NCBI RefSeq assembly: GCF_026672545.1
Contig: NZ_JAPPRJ010000006.1
Location: forward strand, 146,263-210,262
Direction: 5' to 3'
Origin: Rhizobium sp. SL86
Lineage (GTDB): Bacteria; Pseudomonadota; Alphaproteobacteria; Rhizobiales; Rhizobiaceae
Length of the DNA: 64,000 bases
A program made the translations under genes and the position numbers. The notes beneath the pieces are model-generated. The model had not been told where the DNA came from. It searched no databases and saw only the letters and a program-made list of their open reading frames with translations. Below are positions 34,854 through 43,888 of the stretch, one piece after another (the first letter of the stretch is position 1; each line of letters begins with the position of its first letter).

Positions 34854-34974
34854 TGGTCATGGATTACGGGTCTGGGCCGGAGTGAAATCCTGCCCGTTCC
34901 GTCCAACGAAGGCGTCACCCAAACTCATCGTCACATTGCGTGACATTCTCAACTCACATAACCGGGAGATTGCC

Positions 34975-35857
34975 GTGCGCGGTGCAGATATCCTCGTCGA
35001 AATGCTGATTGGCTACGGCGTCGAAGTGATCTTCGGCGTACCGGGCGATACCAACGTTCCCTTCTACGAAGCCCTGCAACAGAACGAGGGCAAGATCCGC
35101 CACGTCATGGCGCGTGACGAGCGTTCGGCAGGCTACATGGCAGACGCCTATGGCCGCTTCACCCGCAAACCCGGCGTCTTCGAATGCCCATCGGGCGCAG
35201 GCGCCATGTATTCCCTGCCGCCGGTGGCCGAATCCAACTCCTCCTCCGTGCCCGTCATCCTACTGACCATCGACATTCCGCTGCCGGGCGAAGGACGCGG
35301 TGTACTGACTGAGCTCGATTGCGCACGACTGTTCGAACCCATCACCAAAATGTCCGTGCAGGTGAAAAGCCCGGAAAAGTTGCCGGAAATCATCCGCCGC
35401 GCCTTCCGCGTCGCCTGCTCCGGCAAGCCGGGTGCCGTGCATCTGCAGATCCCGGAAGACATGCTGCTGGCCGAGGTCGATCCTGCCCGCGTTTCGCTGC
35501 ACGTCGAGGCCGAGTGCAAACAGTTCCCGGCCTATCCGACGCTTCCCGCCCCGGGCAAACTGGAGGCCGTTCTGAATTTGCTGACATCCTCGAAGCGACC
35601 GTTGATCGTTTCCGGCGGTGGCGTCAACCGATCATGCGCTGGGCCGGAAGTCACGGCTTTGGCGGAAAAGCTGAATATTCCGGTCTGCAGCACCATGACC
35701 GGCCAGGGCACGATGCCGGACGATCACCGGCTTGCCGTCGGCGTCATCGGCGACAACGGCTTCCATCCGCACGCCAACTGGGCGCTGGAACATGCGGATT
35801 TCGTGCTGTTTGTCGGCTCGCGCATGGGCAGTGTCGTCACCATCGGCTGGCGCACTC
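34975..35857 (+). pseudogene. Thiamine diphosphate (acetolactate synthase-like) enzyme, truncated
   Basis: From a GTG at 34975 (GGGAG upstream) the frame encodes the N-terminal half of a TPP enzyme: VRGADILVEMLIGYGVEVIFGVPGDTN, MARDERSAGYMADAYGRFT with the TPP-activating Glu, and a middle domain (KRPLIVSGGGVNRS…FVLFVGSRMGSVVTIGW). It stops making sense at about 35857, near residue 294, and runs on in junk to a stop at 35985. The TPP-binding GDG domain is lost. The sequence then continues, in another frame, as the C-terminal part of a saccharopine dehydrogenase-like gene, so a deletion joined two genes. Confidence 0.85.
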
Positions 35858-36769
35858 TCCGGAAAATTCGCCGTTCTCTCTGCAGCTCCATTCAATCTCA
35901 CGGGTCTGATTGCGCAAGCCGCAAAGACTGCCGGCGTCCATTATCTCGATCTGACCGAAGACGTTGCAACGACGAAAAAGGTTGAGCAATTGGCAGAAGG
36001 CGCCGATGTTGCCTTCATCCCGCAGTGCGGACTTGCGCCGGGCTTCATCTCGATCGTCGCCAATGATCTTGCCCGCAACTTCGACAGTCTGGATAGCGTG
36101 CGCATGCGCGTCGGTGCATTGCCGCAATATGCGTCCAACGCGCTGAACTATAATTTGACCTGGAGCACGGACGGGCTGATCAACGAATACATCGAGCCCT
36201 GCGAAGCAATCGTCGAAGGCAGGTTCGTTACGGTTCCAGCCATGGAAGAGCGCGAAGAGTTCTCCCTCGATGGCGTGACCTATGAAGCCTTCAATACCTC
36301 CGGCGGCCTCGGTACATTGGCCAAGACGCTGGCAGGTCGCGTGCGGACCATGAACTACCGCACCATCCGCTACCCGGGCCACCAGGCGATCATCAAGGCG
36401 CTGCTCAACGATCTCAACCTCAAGAACCGCCGGGATATGCTGAAGGATCTTTTCGAGAACGCCCTGCCCGCCACCATGCAGGATGTTGTGGTGATCTTCG
36501 TGACCGTCTGCGGCTGGAAGGACGGCCGCTATCTTCAGGAGACCTATGCGAACAAGGTTTACGCCGGCGTGGTCGCAGGCAAAAAGATGAGCGCCATACA
36601 GATCACGACTGCTTCAGGCATCACCACGGTTCTCGATCTTCTGGCCCATGGAAAACTTCGGCAGAAGGGTTTTGTCCGCCAGGAAGAAATCGTCTTCGCC
36701 GATGTGCTGAGCAATCGGTTTGGCCGCGCCTATGATCCGCAAGCCTTGCGTTTGAAGGAAGCGGTCTAA
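35855..36769 (+). pseudogene. Saccharopine dehydrogenase-like (lysine 6-dehydrogenase-like) C-terminal fragment
   Basis: From about LSGKFAVLSAAPFNLTGLIAQAAKTAGVHYLDLTED the frame reads as the later part of the NAD-binding domain and the whole C-terminal domain of a saccharopine/lysine dehydrogenase-like protein (305 residues: …VAFIPQCGLAPGFISIVANDLAR…TASGITTVLDLLAHGKLRQKGFVRQEEI). The first Rossmann segment with its glycine motif is missing. The frame differs from that of the TPP enzyme fragment it abuts, so no fusion protein is made unless translation restarts. The complete C-terminal part suggests the event is recent. Confidence 0.82.
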
Positions 36770-36825
36770 ATTCCAACTCTACTCAGACATGCTTCAAGGG
36801 CAGAACGTGGTGCCGCCCTTGAAGC

Positions 36826-37037
36826 CTATTGTATTATCCGGTCCAGCATCTCAAGCGGGTACGGCAGATGCAGACCGTCGATTGCCTTTGCCTGCGCGCA
36901 GCAGGAATACCCCGTCGCCATCAGGAGATCAGCATTCTCAACCCGGTCGACCGCCGGTTTCCAGTTGAGGGCCTAAAGCTGCTAGACATGGCACAATTCT
37001 TCACCTCATGGCCGAAGGTGCCTGCCATACCGCAGCA
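36826..37037 (-). pseudogene. C-terminal fragment of an FAD/Fe-S oxidase (GlcF/YdiJ-like)
   Basis: The minus strand reads CCGMAGTFGHEVKN at 37037 onward, the C-terminal CCG motif of lactate/glycolate/2-hydroxyglutarate Fe-S oxidases. After a frame change it continues ENADLLMATGYSCCAQAKAIDG and LHLPYPLEMLDRIIQ to a stop at 36826. Both pieces match the expected order, so this is a frameshifted end of a much larger lost gene. It abuts a LysR fragment of opposite strand at about 37034. Confidence 0.6.
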
Positions 37038-37245
37038 GCCTGTATCAGGGGCTTCGCTTCGACCAGTTTTCGATGCTAATTGCGGTGGCATCAGCAGGTT
37101 TAGGCTTTGCCATACTGCCAACCTATCTCATCGAAAGCGAACTGCAATCCGGCGCTCTCAGGCCGCTGGCCGACTTACCTATGCAAACGGAAAACGCCTA
37201 CTTCATCGTGCGGCCGGAGAACAAGAGAACCCAGGTTGTTGGTTT
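37034..37245 (+). pseudogene. LysR-type regulator, C-terminal fragment
   Basis: The plus strand reads SSLYQGLRFDQFSMLIAVASAGLGFAILP then TYLIESELQSGALRPL and NAYFIVRPENK, the end of a LysR ligand-binding domain. The HTH and most of the protein are missing, and the final residues drift after about 37245. It is a remnant in a decaying stretch. Confidence 0.7.
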
Positions 37246-37454
37246 CCGCGCAGAAATGAAGGCGCGTTGCCTCGCTTCCCGAATATCCTCCCTAAGCTTT
37301 TGTTTCAGATGCATTTTTTCGACGCACGCCAGGAAGCCTTCCCACAGCTGGATACCGAGGCTCAGTATCCGACGCAAACGAGAACGCTGTAGATGATGGC
37401 GAATCTGTAGGAGCAATCATCTCCCGGAGGTAAAAACACAAAACACGACGACAA

Positions 37455-38761
37455 CTACTCTTCCTGCAAATGGTGCGCGAATGTATCGCCGGTATAGTCC
37501 TTTCGCAGAAGACCCATTTCGCTCAGGCGCGGCATCAGGCAGTCAAGGGCAAGATGCATGCATGCTGTCGATCCGCCTGGCGTTAGGATGAAACCGTCAA
37601 TCGCACTAGCCATCGTCCAATGCAGGATCTCCGCCGCCGCATCCTCGATCGATCCAATGACACGCCAGTGACCCGATCCATTGACCTCCGGTCGCTCCAG
37701 AAGTTCGGCCACTGTGAGGTCCTCGCGGGCCAAAAGTCGGCGCAGCAGGTCGCCATGCGTCCGGCTCCCGACGGTCGGCGCAGTGACCGGCAGGTCGGAA
37801 ACCCGCACGCGGCGATCGTCCGGCCAAGTTTCAAGGTCGAGCCCGGTCAGCTTACGGACGTGGGCCAGCTTTCTGAGCCGGTCGGCACCGGCATGCGTGG
37901 CATGGAAGAGATCGAATGCCTCCGCACGACTTTCCGCCACATAAAGGCTCAGTCCGGGCAAAAGGCGAATGTCGTTTGCGCGGCGCCCGTGCCTCTCGGC
38001 ACGCCCTCTCAGATCCCGCCTAAGCTCCTTTGCCGCCTCAATGTCCGGTGTGGAGGCAAAAAGGCATCGGCAACCCGCGTGGCAAATTCTCTTCCAGGCT
38101 CCGAGGCGCCGGCCTGCACCAGTGGCACGGGCGCCCGGCTATATCCGGCAATATTCAGCGGCCCCTTGACGCTGAAATGCGCGCCGAGGTGATCAATCGC
38201 CTTCACCTGTTCCGGATCGATCAAGCGCCCAATATCGCTTTCCCGCACAATCGCCGACTCCGGAAAACTTTGCCACAAGCGCTGAACCACCTCGGTACAT
38301 TCGGTCGCTCGAGCGTAGCGTTCCTGCGAGGTCGGCATGCCTTCCAGGCCGAAGTTGTCGGAGCCATCCAGCGCGGTCACGATGTTCCACCCGGCCCTGC
38401 CCTTACTCAGCCAATGCAGCGACATGATCTGACGCGCGAGGATGTAAGGTGGCATGAACATGGTCGAGACGGTCGACAAAAGCCCGATATGGCTCGTCTC
38501 CCGCGAAATAGCCGCCATCAGAAGAGACGAGTCGAGCCCGCCAAAGCCGGCGCCCTTGCCAAGCAGATCCATGTTGACGAACAGCGTGTCCGGTCTGAAG
38601 ACGAAATCGAGCTTGGCGGCTTCGGCGCGTTTTGCGATATCAAGATAGAAGTCCGTCGTCAGTCCGGCATCAATACCGCTGTCTGGTCTGCGCCAGCCAT
38701 TGCCGCTCAGCCACGTGGGCGCAAGAGACATGCCGATGTGAAGTCGTCTTGGCGTGCTCAC
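37455..38761 (-). pseudogene. NtaA/SnaA/DszA-type flavin-dependent monooxygenase, frameshifted
   Basis: The gene reads in two frames. The N-terminal part from GTG 38761 (VSTPRRLHIGMSLAPTWLSGNGWRRP…SLHWLSKGRAGWNIVTALDGSDNFG) is a luciferase-like monooxygenase of the nitrilotriacetate/dibenzothiophene class. It runs normally to ATRVADAF. The second part (LPGLSLYVAESRAEAFDLF… to 37455) is the matching C-terminus. Inserting one base in the A run at 38058-38062 restores …ADAFFASTPDIEAAKELR and joins them into a protein of about 435 residues, the family length. This is a single-base loss in a homopolymer: mutation, phase-variable slip, or sequencing error. Confidence 0.85.
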
Positions 38762-38822
38762 GTTATGCCCTTTCCCATGACGTCGATGAGGCCCGGTGGT
38801 CGGCCGTACCTCCGCTCGTTTG

Positions 38823-40907
38823 TCAGAAGGTGCCGCGAACACCAATGCCGAACATGCGCGGTGCGGTCATACTGGCTTCGGTTCCGCCGATCCCACGGTT
38901 CTGCTGCATGTATGTCGGTGCGCGTTCATCAAAGATGTTCTTGACATAGCCATAGACCTCCACCTCATCACGGATCTTGAAGCTCGCCCGCACATCGGCC
39001 ACGGTATAGGGATCGATGGCATAGGCAGAGGTATTGGCGGTGTCGGAGAAGTAGCCATCGAGATGACGGACCTGTGCGGACACGTTTAATTTTTCGGTCA
39101 CATCCCAGCTTGCCCCCAGTGTCAGCGTATAGCCAGGCGACTTGGCAAACTCGTTGCCTTCAAGGGCGACATTGCTGTCAATGCTGTCGATCTCGGTCTT
39201 TAGCAGTCCGCCTCCGAACTTGAGGGACAGGTTGTCGAGAATGCGATAGTCCGCCTCCAACTCCATGCCGTAGGCGTGGGCCTTCTCTGCGTTGATCGTG
39301 TAGGATTGGGTTACGCCCGAAGACACAACAACTGGAATGTTGAACTGAGCGTTCTTCATGTCCATGTAGAATATATTGCTGTTTACCGTGAGGCTGTCAT
39401 CCAGCAGGCTTGCGCGCGTGAAAAGCTCGTAGTTCCAGATAGTTTCCTCCTGGAACTCCATCCACTTGCGAGAGGTCAGATTGAGCGACACGCCGCCTGG
39501 ATTGTAGCCGCGGCTGATCATACCACCGACCGTCCATTGTGAATCGATGGCATAGGCGAGCGATGCCTTGGGCAGCAGCGCTGAAAAGGTTTCGTCGAAA
39601 TCAACCCGAGTCGGCGAATAGACCGAAAGACCCTCACGCTGGATCTGGTCTCGCTCATAGCGTAATCCGCCGGTGAGCGTCCATTGGTCGGATAGACGGT
39701 AGCTTACCTCGGTGAAAAGGCCGAGATTGCCCTTGGTGTCGTCAAAGGTCGACGTGCCGCTGAGATAGAGGATTTCGTCCGTTTTTGTAAGCGCATAATA
39801 AACACCGACGACACCGCTAACTTTATCTTCCTGATCACCGAATGTCACCCGCGTCTCATTGGAAATCGTCGTCTGGTCGATATCCGCGTCACCATTGTTG
39901 ACGATGCCCACGGTCCTCACCGCGTTGGTGCGGGTTGCCTGCGTCTGGTTGAAGAGCTTGATACCGTTCTCAAAATCGTAGCTCAGATCGAGGATGCCCG
40001 TATGAGTCTTTTGCTCCCAACTCGGCATCGTCGTCGTAATGTGTTGGAGTGCATCATAGGGCGCCGATGCGGCCTCCTGGCTCGGCCGATTGGTGTCACT
40101 ATAAGAATAAGTGAGCTTGGCCGCAAAGCCGGTCAATTCCGCGGGCTCCCACAAAAGCTTCGCCCGACCTGTCAAGCTGCGAAAGTTCTGGTCTGTCCCG
40201 GTGCCCTGAAAACCAGAATTGATATAATCGATAAAGGTATCGCGACCGGAATAATCAAGCGCGATGCGGGCAGCCAGTTCATCGTCGATCAGCGGACCCG
40301 AAACGGCGACAGAGGCGCGACGCGTGTTATAGCTACCGATTTCCGCCTGATAGGAGGCTTCCGGCGTGAACGTCGGATCCTTCGTGTTGACGACGATGGC
40401 GCCGGCAATGGCGTTGGCACCTTGCGTTGTGGTCTGCGGACCGCGGAACACCTCGATGGTGTCCACATCCCACACGGACGCCGCGCCAAAGAAGAACTCG
40501 TTATAGCTGAGATAATGGCCGTCGACATTGATGGTCGCACGCGGCACTGTGCCGGCGAAAAAGGCAGTGGCGCCGGTATTTGGACCTTGCGAATCCTGTC
40601 CTCGAATGATCGGCGAACTGACTGAGTCCGGGTAGACGATATTGGGCACATCCGAAATCACCTCGGACACCGATGTATTGCCAGCGTCTTCCCGCTCGAT
40701 ATCCTTGCTGCTTTTGACCGAGACAGAGGATGCCGTCTTGCGGATGTCACGCGTCACTTTTTCACCGGTAATCAGAATCGGCGCAAGAACAGTTCCCTCA
40801 TCACCCCGGACGGCATCCTCGGCGCCTGCCGGTGCCGCCATCAGCCCGATGGAAAGGGCAGCGAGGCTGCCACCATGGCGAAGACGGCGATCGGAAATGA
40901 ACCTCAT
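38823..40907 (-). CDS. TonB-dependent outer-membrane siderophore receptor
   Basis: A 694-residue receptor with a signal peptide (RHGGSLAALSIGLMAAPAGA), an N-terminal plug domain (LAPILITGEKVTRDIRKTASSVSV…VISDVPNIV and TIEVFRGPQTTTQGANAIAGAIVV), and a C-terminal beta-barrel ending in aromatic F (RMFGIGVRGTF). GGAGAG precedes the start. It imports a ferric chelate using TonB energy. The adjacent FepBCDG-like importer suggests a catecholate or similar siderophore. Its promoter region carries two copies of a motif also found before the transporter genes. Confidence 0.92.
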   Translation of the reverse strand: MRFISDRRLRHGGSLAALSIGLMAAPAGAEDAVRGDEGTVLAPILITGEKVTRDIRKTASSVSVKSSKDIEREDAGNTSVSEVISDVPNIVYPDSVSSPIIRGQDSQGPNTGATAFFAGTVPRATINVDGHYLSYNEFFFGAASVWDVDTIEVFRGPQTTTQGANAIAGAIVVNTKDPTFTPEASYQAEIGSYNTRRASVAVSGPLIDDELAARIALDYSGRDTFIDYINSGFQGTGTDQNFRSLTGRAKLLWEPAELTGFAAKLTYSYSDTNRPSQEAASAPYDALQHITTTMPSWEQKTHTGILDLSYDFENGIKLFNQTQATRTNAVRTVGIVNNGDADIDQTTISNETRVTFGDQEDKVSGVVGVYYALTKTDEILYLSGTSTFDDTKGNLGLFTEVSYRLSDQWTLTGGLRYERDQIQREGLSVYSPTRVDFDETFSALLPKASLAYAIDSQWTVGGMISRGYNPGGVSLNLTSRKWMEFQEETIWNYELFTRASLLDDSLTVNSNIFYMDMKNAQFNIPVVVSSGVTQSYTINAEKAHAYGMELEADYRILDNLSLKFGGGLLKTEIDSIDSNVALEGNEFAKSPGYTLTLGASWDVTEKLNVSAQVRHLDGYFSDTANTSAYAIDPYTVADVRASFKIRDEVEVYGYVKNIFDERAPTYMQQNRGIGGTEASMTAPRMFGIGVRGTF

Positions 40908-40968
40908 CTCATACTCTCCAAAAATACATGATAAATCGAGTCAACTTGCTCTACGTCAGATCAATATC

Positions 40969-40997
40969 ATTCCGCAATAAGGAATGCGTTCCGCAAT
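40969..40997. promoter_or_regulatory. Two copies of ATTCCGCAAT-type motif upstream of the TonB receptor
   Basis: ATTCCGCAAT (40969-40978) and GTTCCGCAAT (40988-40997) lie 62-90 bases before the receptor start; between them GGAATGCGTTCC forms a short palindrome. The inverse form ATTGCGGAAT recurs at 42832-42841 before the transporter genes. It is a candidate operator, perhaps for the IclR protein encoded between them. Confidence 0.6.
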
Positions 40998-41174
40998 GGC
41001 ATCATTTTTTACCAACGCGCAGATGTTGCCCAGCCGCAACACATACCGGCGTCGGCCTTGCACTCGGTGATGGAGACAACCATTTTGGAGAGGACGAAGC
41101 GTGGCGCTCATGGCATTAGGGGACGCGCCCTCGGTGCTTCTACAGCCGCTGGTCATCGAATGAGGATTTAGGAA

Positions 41175-41981
41175 TTGTCGATCGAAGATCCCGAAGAGAA
41201 CACGGTGGAGTCTGCATCGGAACGACGATCCGGGACGATTCAATCCGTGTCCATCGCGACGCGCTTCCTGACAACGCTTGCTAATGCGGAGCAGGAATTG
41301 GCACTGGGCGAGGTGGCGCGCCGTGCTGAGACCGGACGTTCCACTGCGCACCGCTACCTCCAGAGCCTAGTGAAGGAAGGGCTTGCTCGCCAGGATCCCG
41401 AAACCGGTCTTTACGATCTCGGGCCGACGGCCCTGCATATCGGCATTGGCGCACTTCGGCGCGTCGACGCCGTAGAAATTGCGGCGCGCCATATGAAAGC
41501 GCTGACGCATGACTACGCCATGAGCGGCGGGGTTGCGATCTGGACCGACCGTGGCCCGACGCTTGTGCGGTGGTACAAGAGCGCGTTTTTCTCGATCAAC
41601 CCTCTTGCACTGGGCGACATTCTGCCGATCGACAACACCGCCTGTGGGCTAGTTTTCCAAGCCTTCCTGCCCAAACAGCGCATTGATGCCGCACGCAAGC
41701 AGCAGCCGTCTCACTTCCGGGGTACCGCCCCCGGAAGGGCAATGCTCGACGCTGTGCGAGAAGCAGGCTGGGCCGAGATGACCAGTCACCTTCTGTCCAA
41801 TGTCACCGGGCAGGCGGTGCCGATCTTCGATGCGCAAGGGGAAATTGTCTGCGCCGTCACCACGGTTACAGACCTTGGGCAATTGCGCGCGCCGGAAGAC
41901 CGCGAGGCACTTTTGCGGGAATCCTGTCGCATCAACGCCGCAACAGGCGGCAAAGCTTTTGTCCAGCAGCAGAAGCAGTAA
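41175..41981 (+). CDS. IclR-family transcriptional regulator
   Basis: A 268-residue IclR regulator: N-terminal winged HTH (ELALGEVARRAETGRSTAHRYLQSLVKEGLARQ) and C-terminal ligand domain (LPIDNTACGLVFQAFLP…QAVPIFDAQGEIVCAVTTVTD). The start is TTG 41175, or GTG 41205, which has GAAGAG upstream. It lies between the TonB receptor and the siderophore importer and ends 2 bases before the converging ATPase gene. Iron uptake is normally under Fur/RirA or AraC control, so an IclR regulator here is unusual. Confidence 0.9.
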   Translation: MSIEDPEENTVESASERRSGTIQSVSIATRFLTTLANAEQELALGEVARRAETGRSTAHRYLQSLVKEGLARQDPETGLYDLGPTALHIGIGALRRVDAVEIAARHMKALTHDYAMSGGVAIWTDRGPTLVRWYKSAFFSINPLALGDILPIDNTACGLVFQAFLPKQRIDAARKQQPSHFRGTAPGRAMLDAVREAGWAEMTSHLLSNVTGQAVPIFDAQGEIVCAVTTVTDLGQLRAPEDREALLRESCRINAATGGKAFVQQQKQ

Positions 41982-41982
41982 C

Positions 41983-42792
41983 TCAGGTCGACGTTCCAAT
42001 CCGGCTGCGTTCGCCTTGCCCCTTCGGGACGACCAGCGGCGTCGCGGAGACCGGATCCTCGATGATCATTGATTTCAGGCCTAAGATGTCAAAGACCAGA
42101 TCTTCGGTCACAATGTCGCGTGGCGCGCCTTCGGCAACGATCCGGCCTTCTTTCATGGCAATCAGATGCGACGCATAGCGACAGGCCTGGTTCAAGTCGT
42201 GGAGAACGGCGACAATCGTTCTTCCCTCGCCGTTCAGGCGTGACAGGAGATCAAGAAGTTCGATCTGGTGGGTGATATCCAGATAGGTGGTCGGCTCGTC
42301 GAGAAGGAGAAGTGGCGTCTCCTGGGCAAGCAGCATGGCGATCCACACCCGCTGCCGTTGCCCTCCAGACAATTCATCCACCATACGGTCCGACAATGCT
42401 GAAACCTGGGTGGCCTGCATGGCATTCGTAACGGCGAGTTGATCGGCAAGTGACCACTGCCGGAAGAAGGTCTGGTGTGGATATCGTCCACGTGCGACAA
42501 GTTCGGCTACGGTTATACCGGTCGGAGCGGTAGCGCTTTGCGGCAGGAGGCCAAGTTTTTGCGCGACCTGCTTCGCAGGCAGCCTGCCGATCTGTTCTCC
42601 GTCCAGCGTGATAAGGCCGGATCTCGGCGCAAGCAGGCGCGACATTGCCCTCAGCAGCGTTGACTTGCCGCATGCATTCGCACCGATGATCACTGTGAAA
42701 GCACCATCGGGAATGGCGACCGAAAGGTCTTGCGAAACCGTGCGGCTGTCATAGCACAACGTCACGGAACGGGCGGCAAGGCGGTGGGACAC
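41983..42792 (-). CDS. fepC: Ferric siderophore ABC transporter ATPase (FepC-like)
   Basis: An iron-chelate ATPase of about 269 residues: Walker A GANACGKST, signature LSGGQRQRVWIAMLLA, Walker B LLLLDEPTTYLD, switch VAVLHDL. These are the FecE/FepC forms. I chose GTG 42792, which has GGAG with good spacing; an ATG at 42852 would add 20 residues and reach into the shared promoter. It is divergent from fepB-like and its permeases, and completes their transporter. Confidence 0.88.
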   Translation of the reverse strand: MSHRLAARSVTLCYDSRTVSQDLSVAIPDGAFTVIIGANACGKSTLLRAMSRLLAPRSGLITLDGEQIGRLPAKQVAQKLGLLPQSATAPTGITVAELVARGRYPHQTFFRQWSLADQLAVTNAMQATQVSALSDRMVDELSGGQRQRVWIAMLLAQETPLLLLDEPTTYLDITHQIELLDLLSRLNGEGRTIVAVLHDLNQACRYASHLIAMKEGRIVAEGAPRDIVTEDLVFDILGLKSMIIEDPVSATPLVVPKGQGERSRIGTST

Positions 42793-42828
42793 GCAAGGAT
42801 CTCCAACGGAAGCAGGACGCAGATGTAT

Positions 42829-42844
42829 TGCATTGCGGAATGCA
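42829..42844. promoter_or_regulatory. Palindrome TGCATTGCGGAATGCA between divergent transporter genes
   Basis: A 16-bp sequence with perfect 6-bp arms around GCGG, containing ATTGCGGAAT, the inverse of the motif found before the TonB receptor. It lies between the fepC-like and fepB-like starts, so one bound protein could control both. Confidence 0.6.
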
Positions 42845-42919
42845 TCCTGCAATATGGACTCAGATAATCATGTTTTTACCTCGCATTTTTTTCGAGGCAG
42901 CAGCAATTTTGGTCCTGCG

Positions 42920-43888
42920 ATGCTCAACTTTCCGAAACTCCTATCTTTGCTGACGGCAATCACCATCTGCATCTCTCCCGGTCTTCGAAAGGCCGAGGCA
43001 AATGAAATGGGTTGGCCACGCACCATCGTGCACGCCGCAGGCAAGTTCACCCTTGCCAACCGTCCCTTGCGCATTATCTCGACAACGCCGAGTGTGACGG
43101 GCATTCTTTTGTCAATGAACGCTCCCGTTATTGCCACAGCAGCAACGACGCCCAGCGGCCTCACCGATCAAAAGGGATTTTTCTCCCAATGGGCACAGGT
43201 AGCCGACGAGCGCGGCGTTCAAGTTCTCTACCCAAACCTCAACTTCGACATGGAGGCAGTCATTGGCTGGGACCCCGACCTGGTGATCGCGTCAGCAACC
43301 GGCGCTGACAGCATTCTTTCGCATGTGGCAGAACTGCAGGCGCAGGGCATCCCGACGCTGGTCGTCAACTATTCCAATCGCAGCTGGCAGGCACTGGCCA
43401 TTGAAATCGGCAGGGCTACGGGCCTCGAGCACCAGGCCGAAGAGGCTATTCGCCGTTTCGACACCAAAGTGGCTCAAGTCGCTGCAACGCTTGCCGCACC
43501 GAGAGAGCCCGTCAGCATCGTCGGCTACAATATCAGCGGGAGCTTTTCCATCGGCAGACCGGAAAGTCCGCAGGCCAAGCTGCTGCAGTCACTCGGCCTG
43601 ACGGTAGCGGGTCTGCCGGAAACGTTGAAATCGCAAGTCAGCCGAAGCTCGGATTTCGATTTCATCTCCCGCGAGAACCTACCTCTGGCCATCGAAGGCA
43701 GTCATGTTTTTCTTTTGCGCGGCACATCGCGCGAGGTTGATGCATTCCTGGCCGATCCGCTGCTGGGCAATGCCACGTCGGTCAAAATGCATCAGGTCTA
43801 TCCGCTTGGTCCGACCTCGTTTCGGATCGACTATTACTCCGGCCTGCAGATGATCCATCTCGTGGCCGATGCACTGCGCGCGAGATGA
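42920..43888 (+). CDS. fepB: Ferric siderophore-binding periplasmic protein (FepB-like)
   Basis: A periplasmic binding protein of about 322 residues. I favour the ATG at 42920 because MLNFPKLLSLLTAITICISPG… is a signal peptide; starts at 42833 or 42854 would put 20-30 residues before it. WPRTIVHAAGKFTLANRPLRIISTTPSVTGILL and GFFSQWAQVADERGVQVLY closely follow the enterobactin-binding protein FepB as I recall it, as does VNYSNRSWQALAIEIGRATG. Its stop overlaps the next start (ATGA). Confidence 0.85.
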   Translation: MLNFPKLLSLLTAITICISPGLRKAEANEMGWPRTIVHAAGKFTLANRPLRIISTTPSVTGILLSMNAPVIATAATTPSGLTDQKGFFSQWAQVADERGVQVLYPNLNFDMEAVIGWDPDLVIASATGADSILSHVAELQAQGIPTLVVNYSNRSWQALAIEIGRATGLEHQAEEAIRRFDTKVAQVAATLAAPREPVSIVGYNISGSFSIGRPESPQAKLLQSLGLTVAGLPETLKSQVSRSSDFDFISRENLPLAIEGSHVFLLRGTSREVDAFLADPLLGNATSVKMHQVYPLGPTSFRIDYYSGLQMIHLVADALRAR

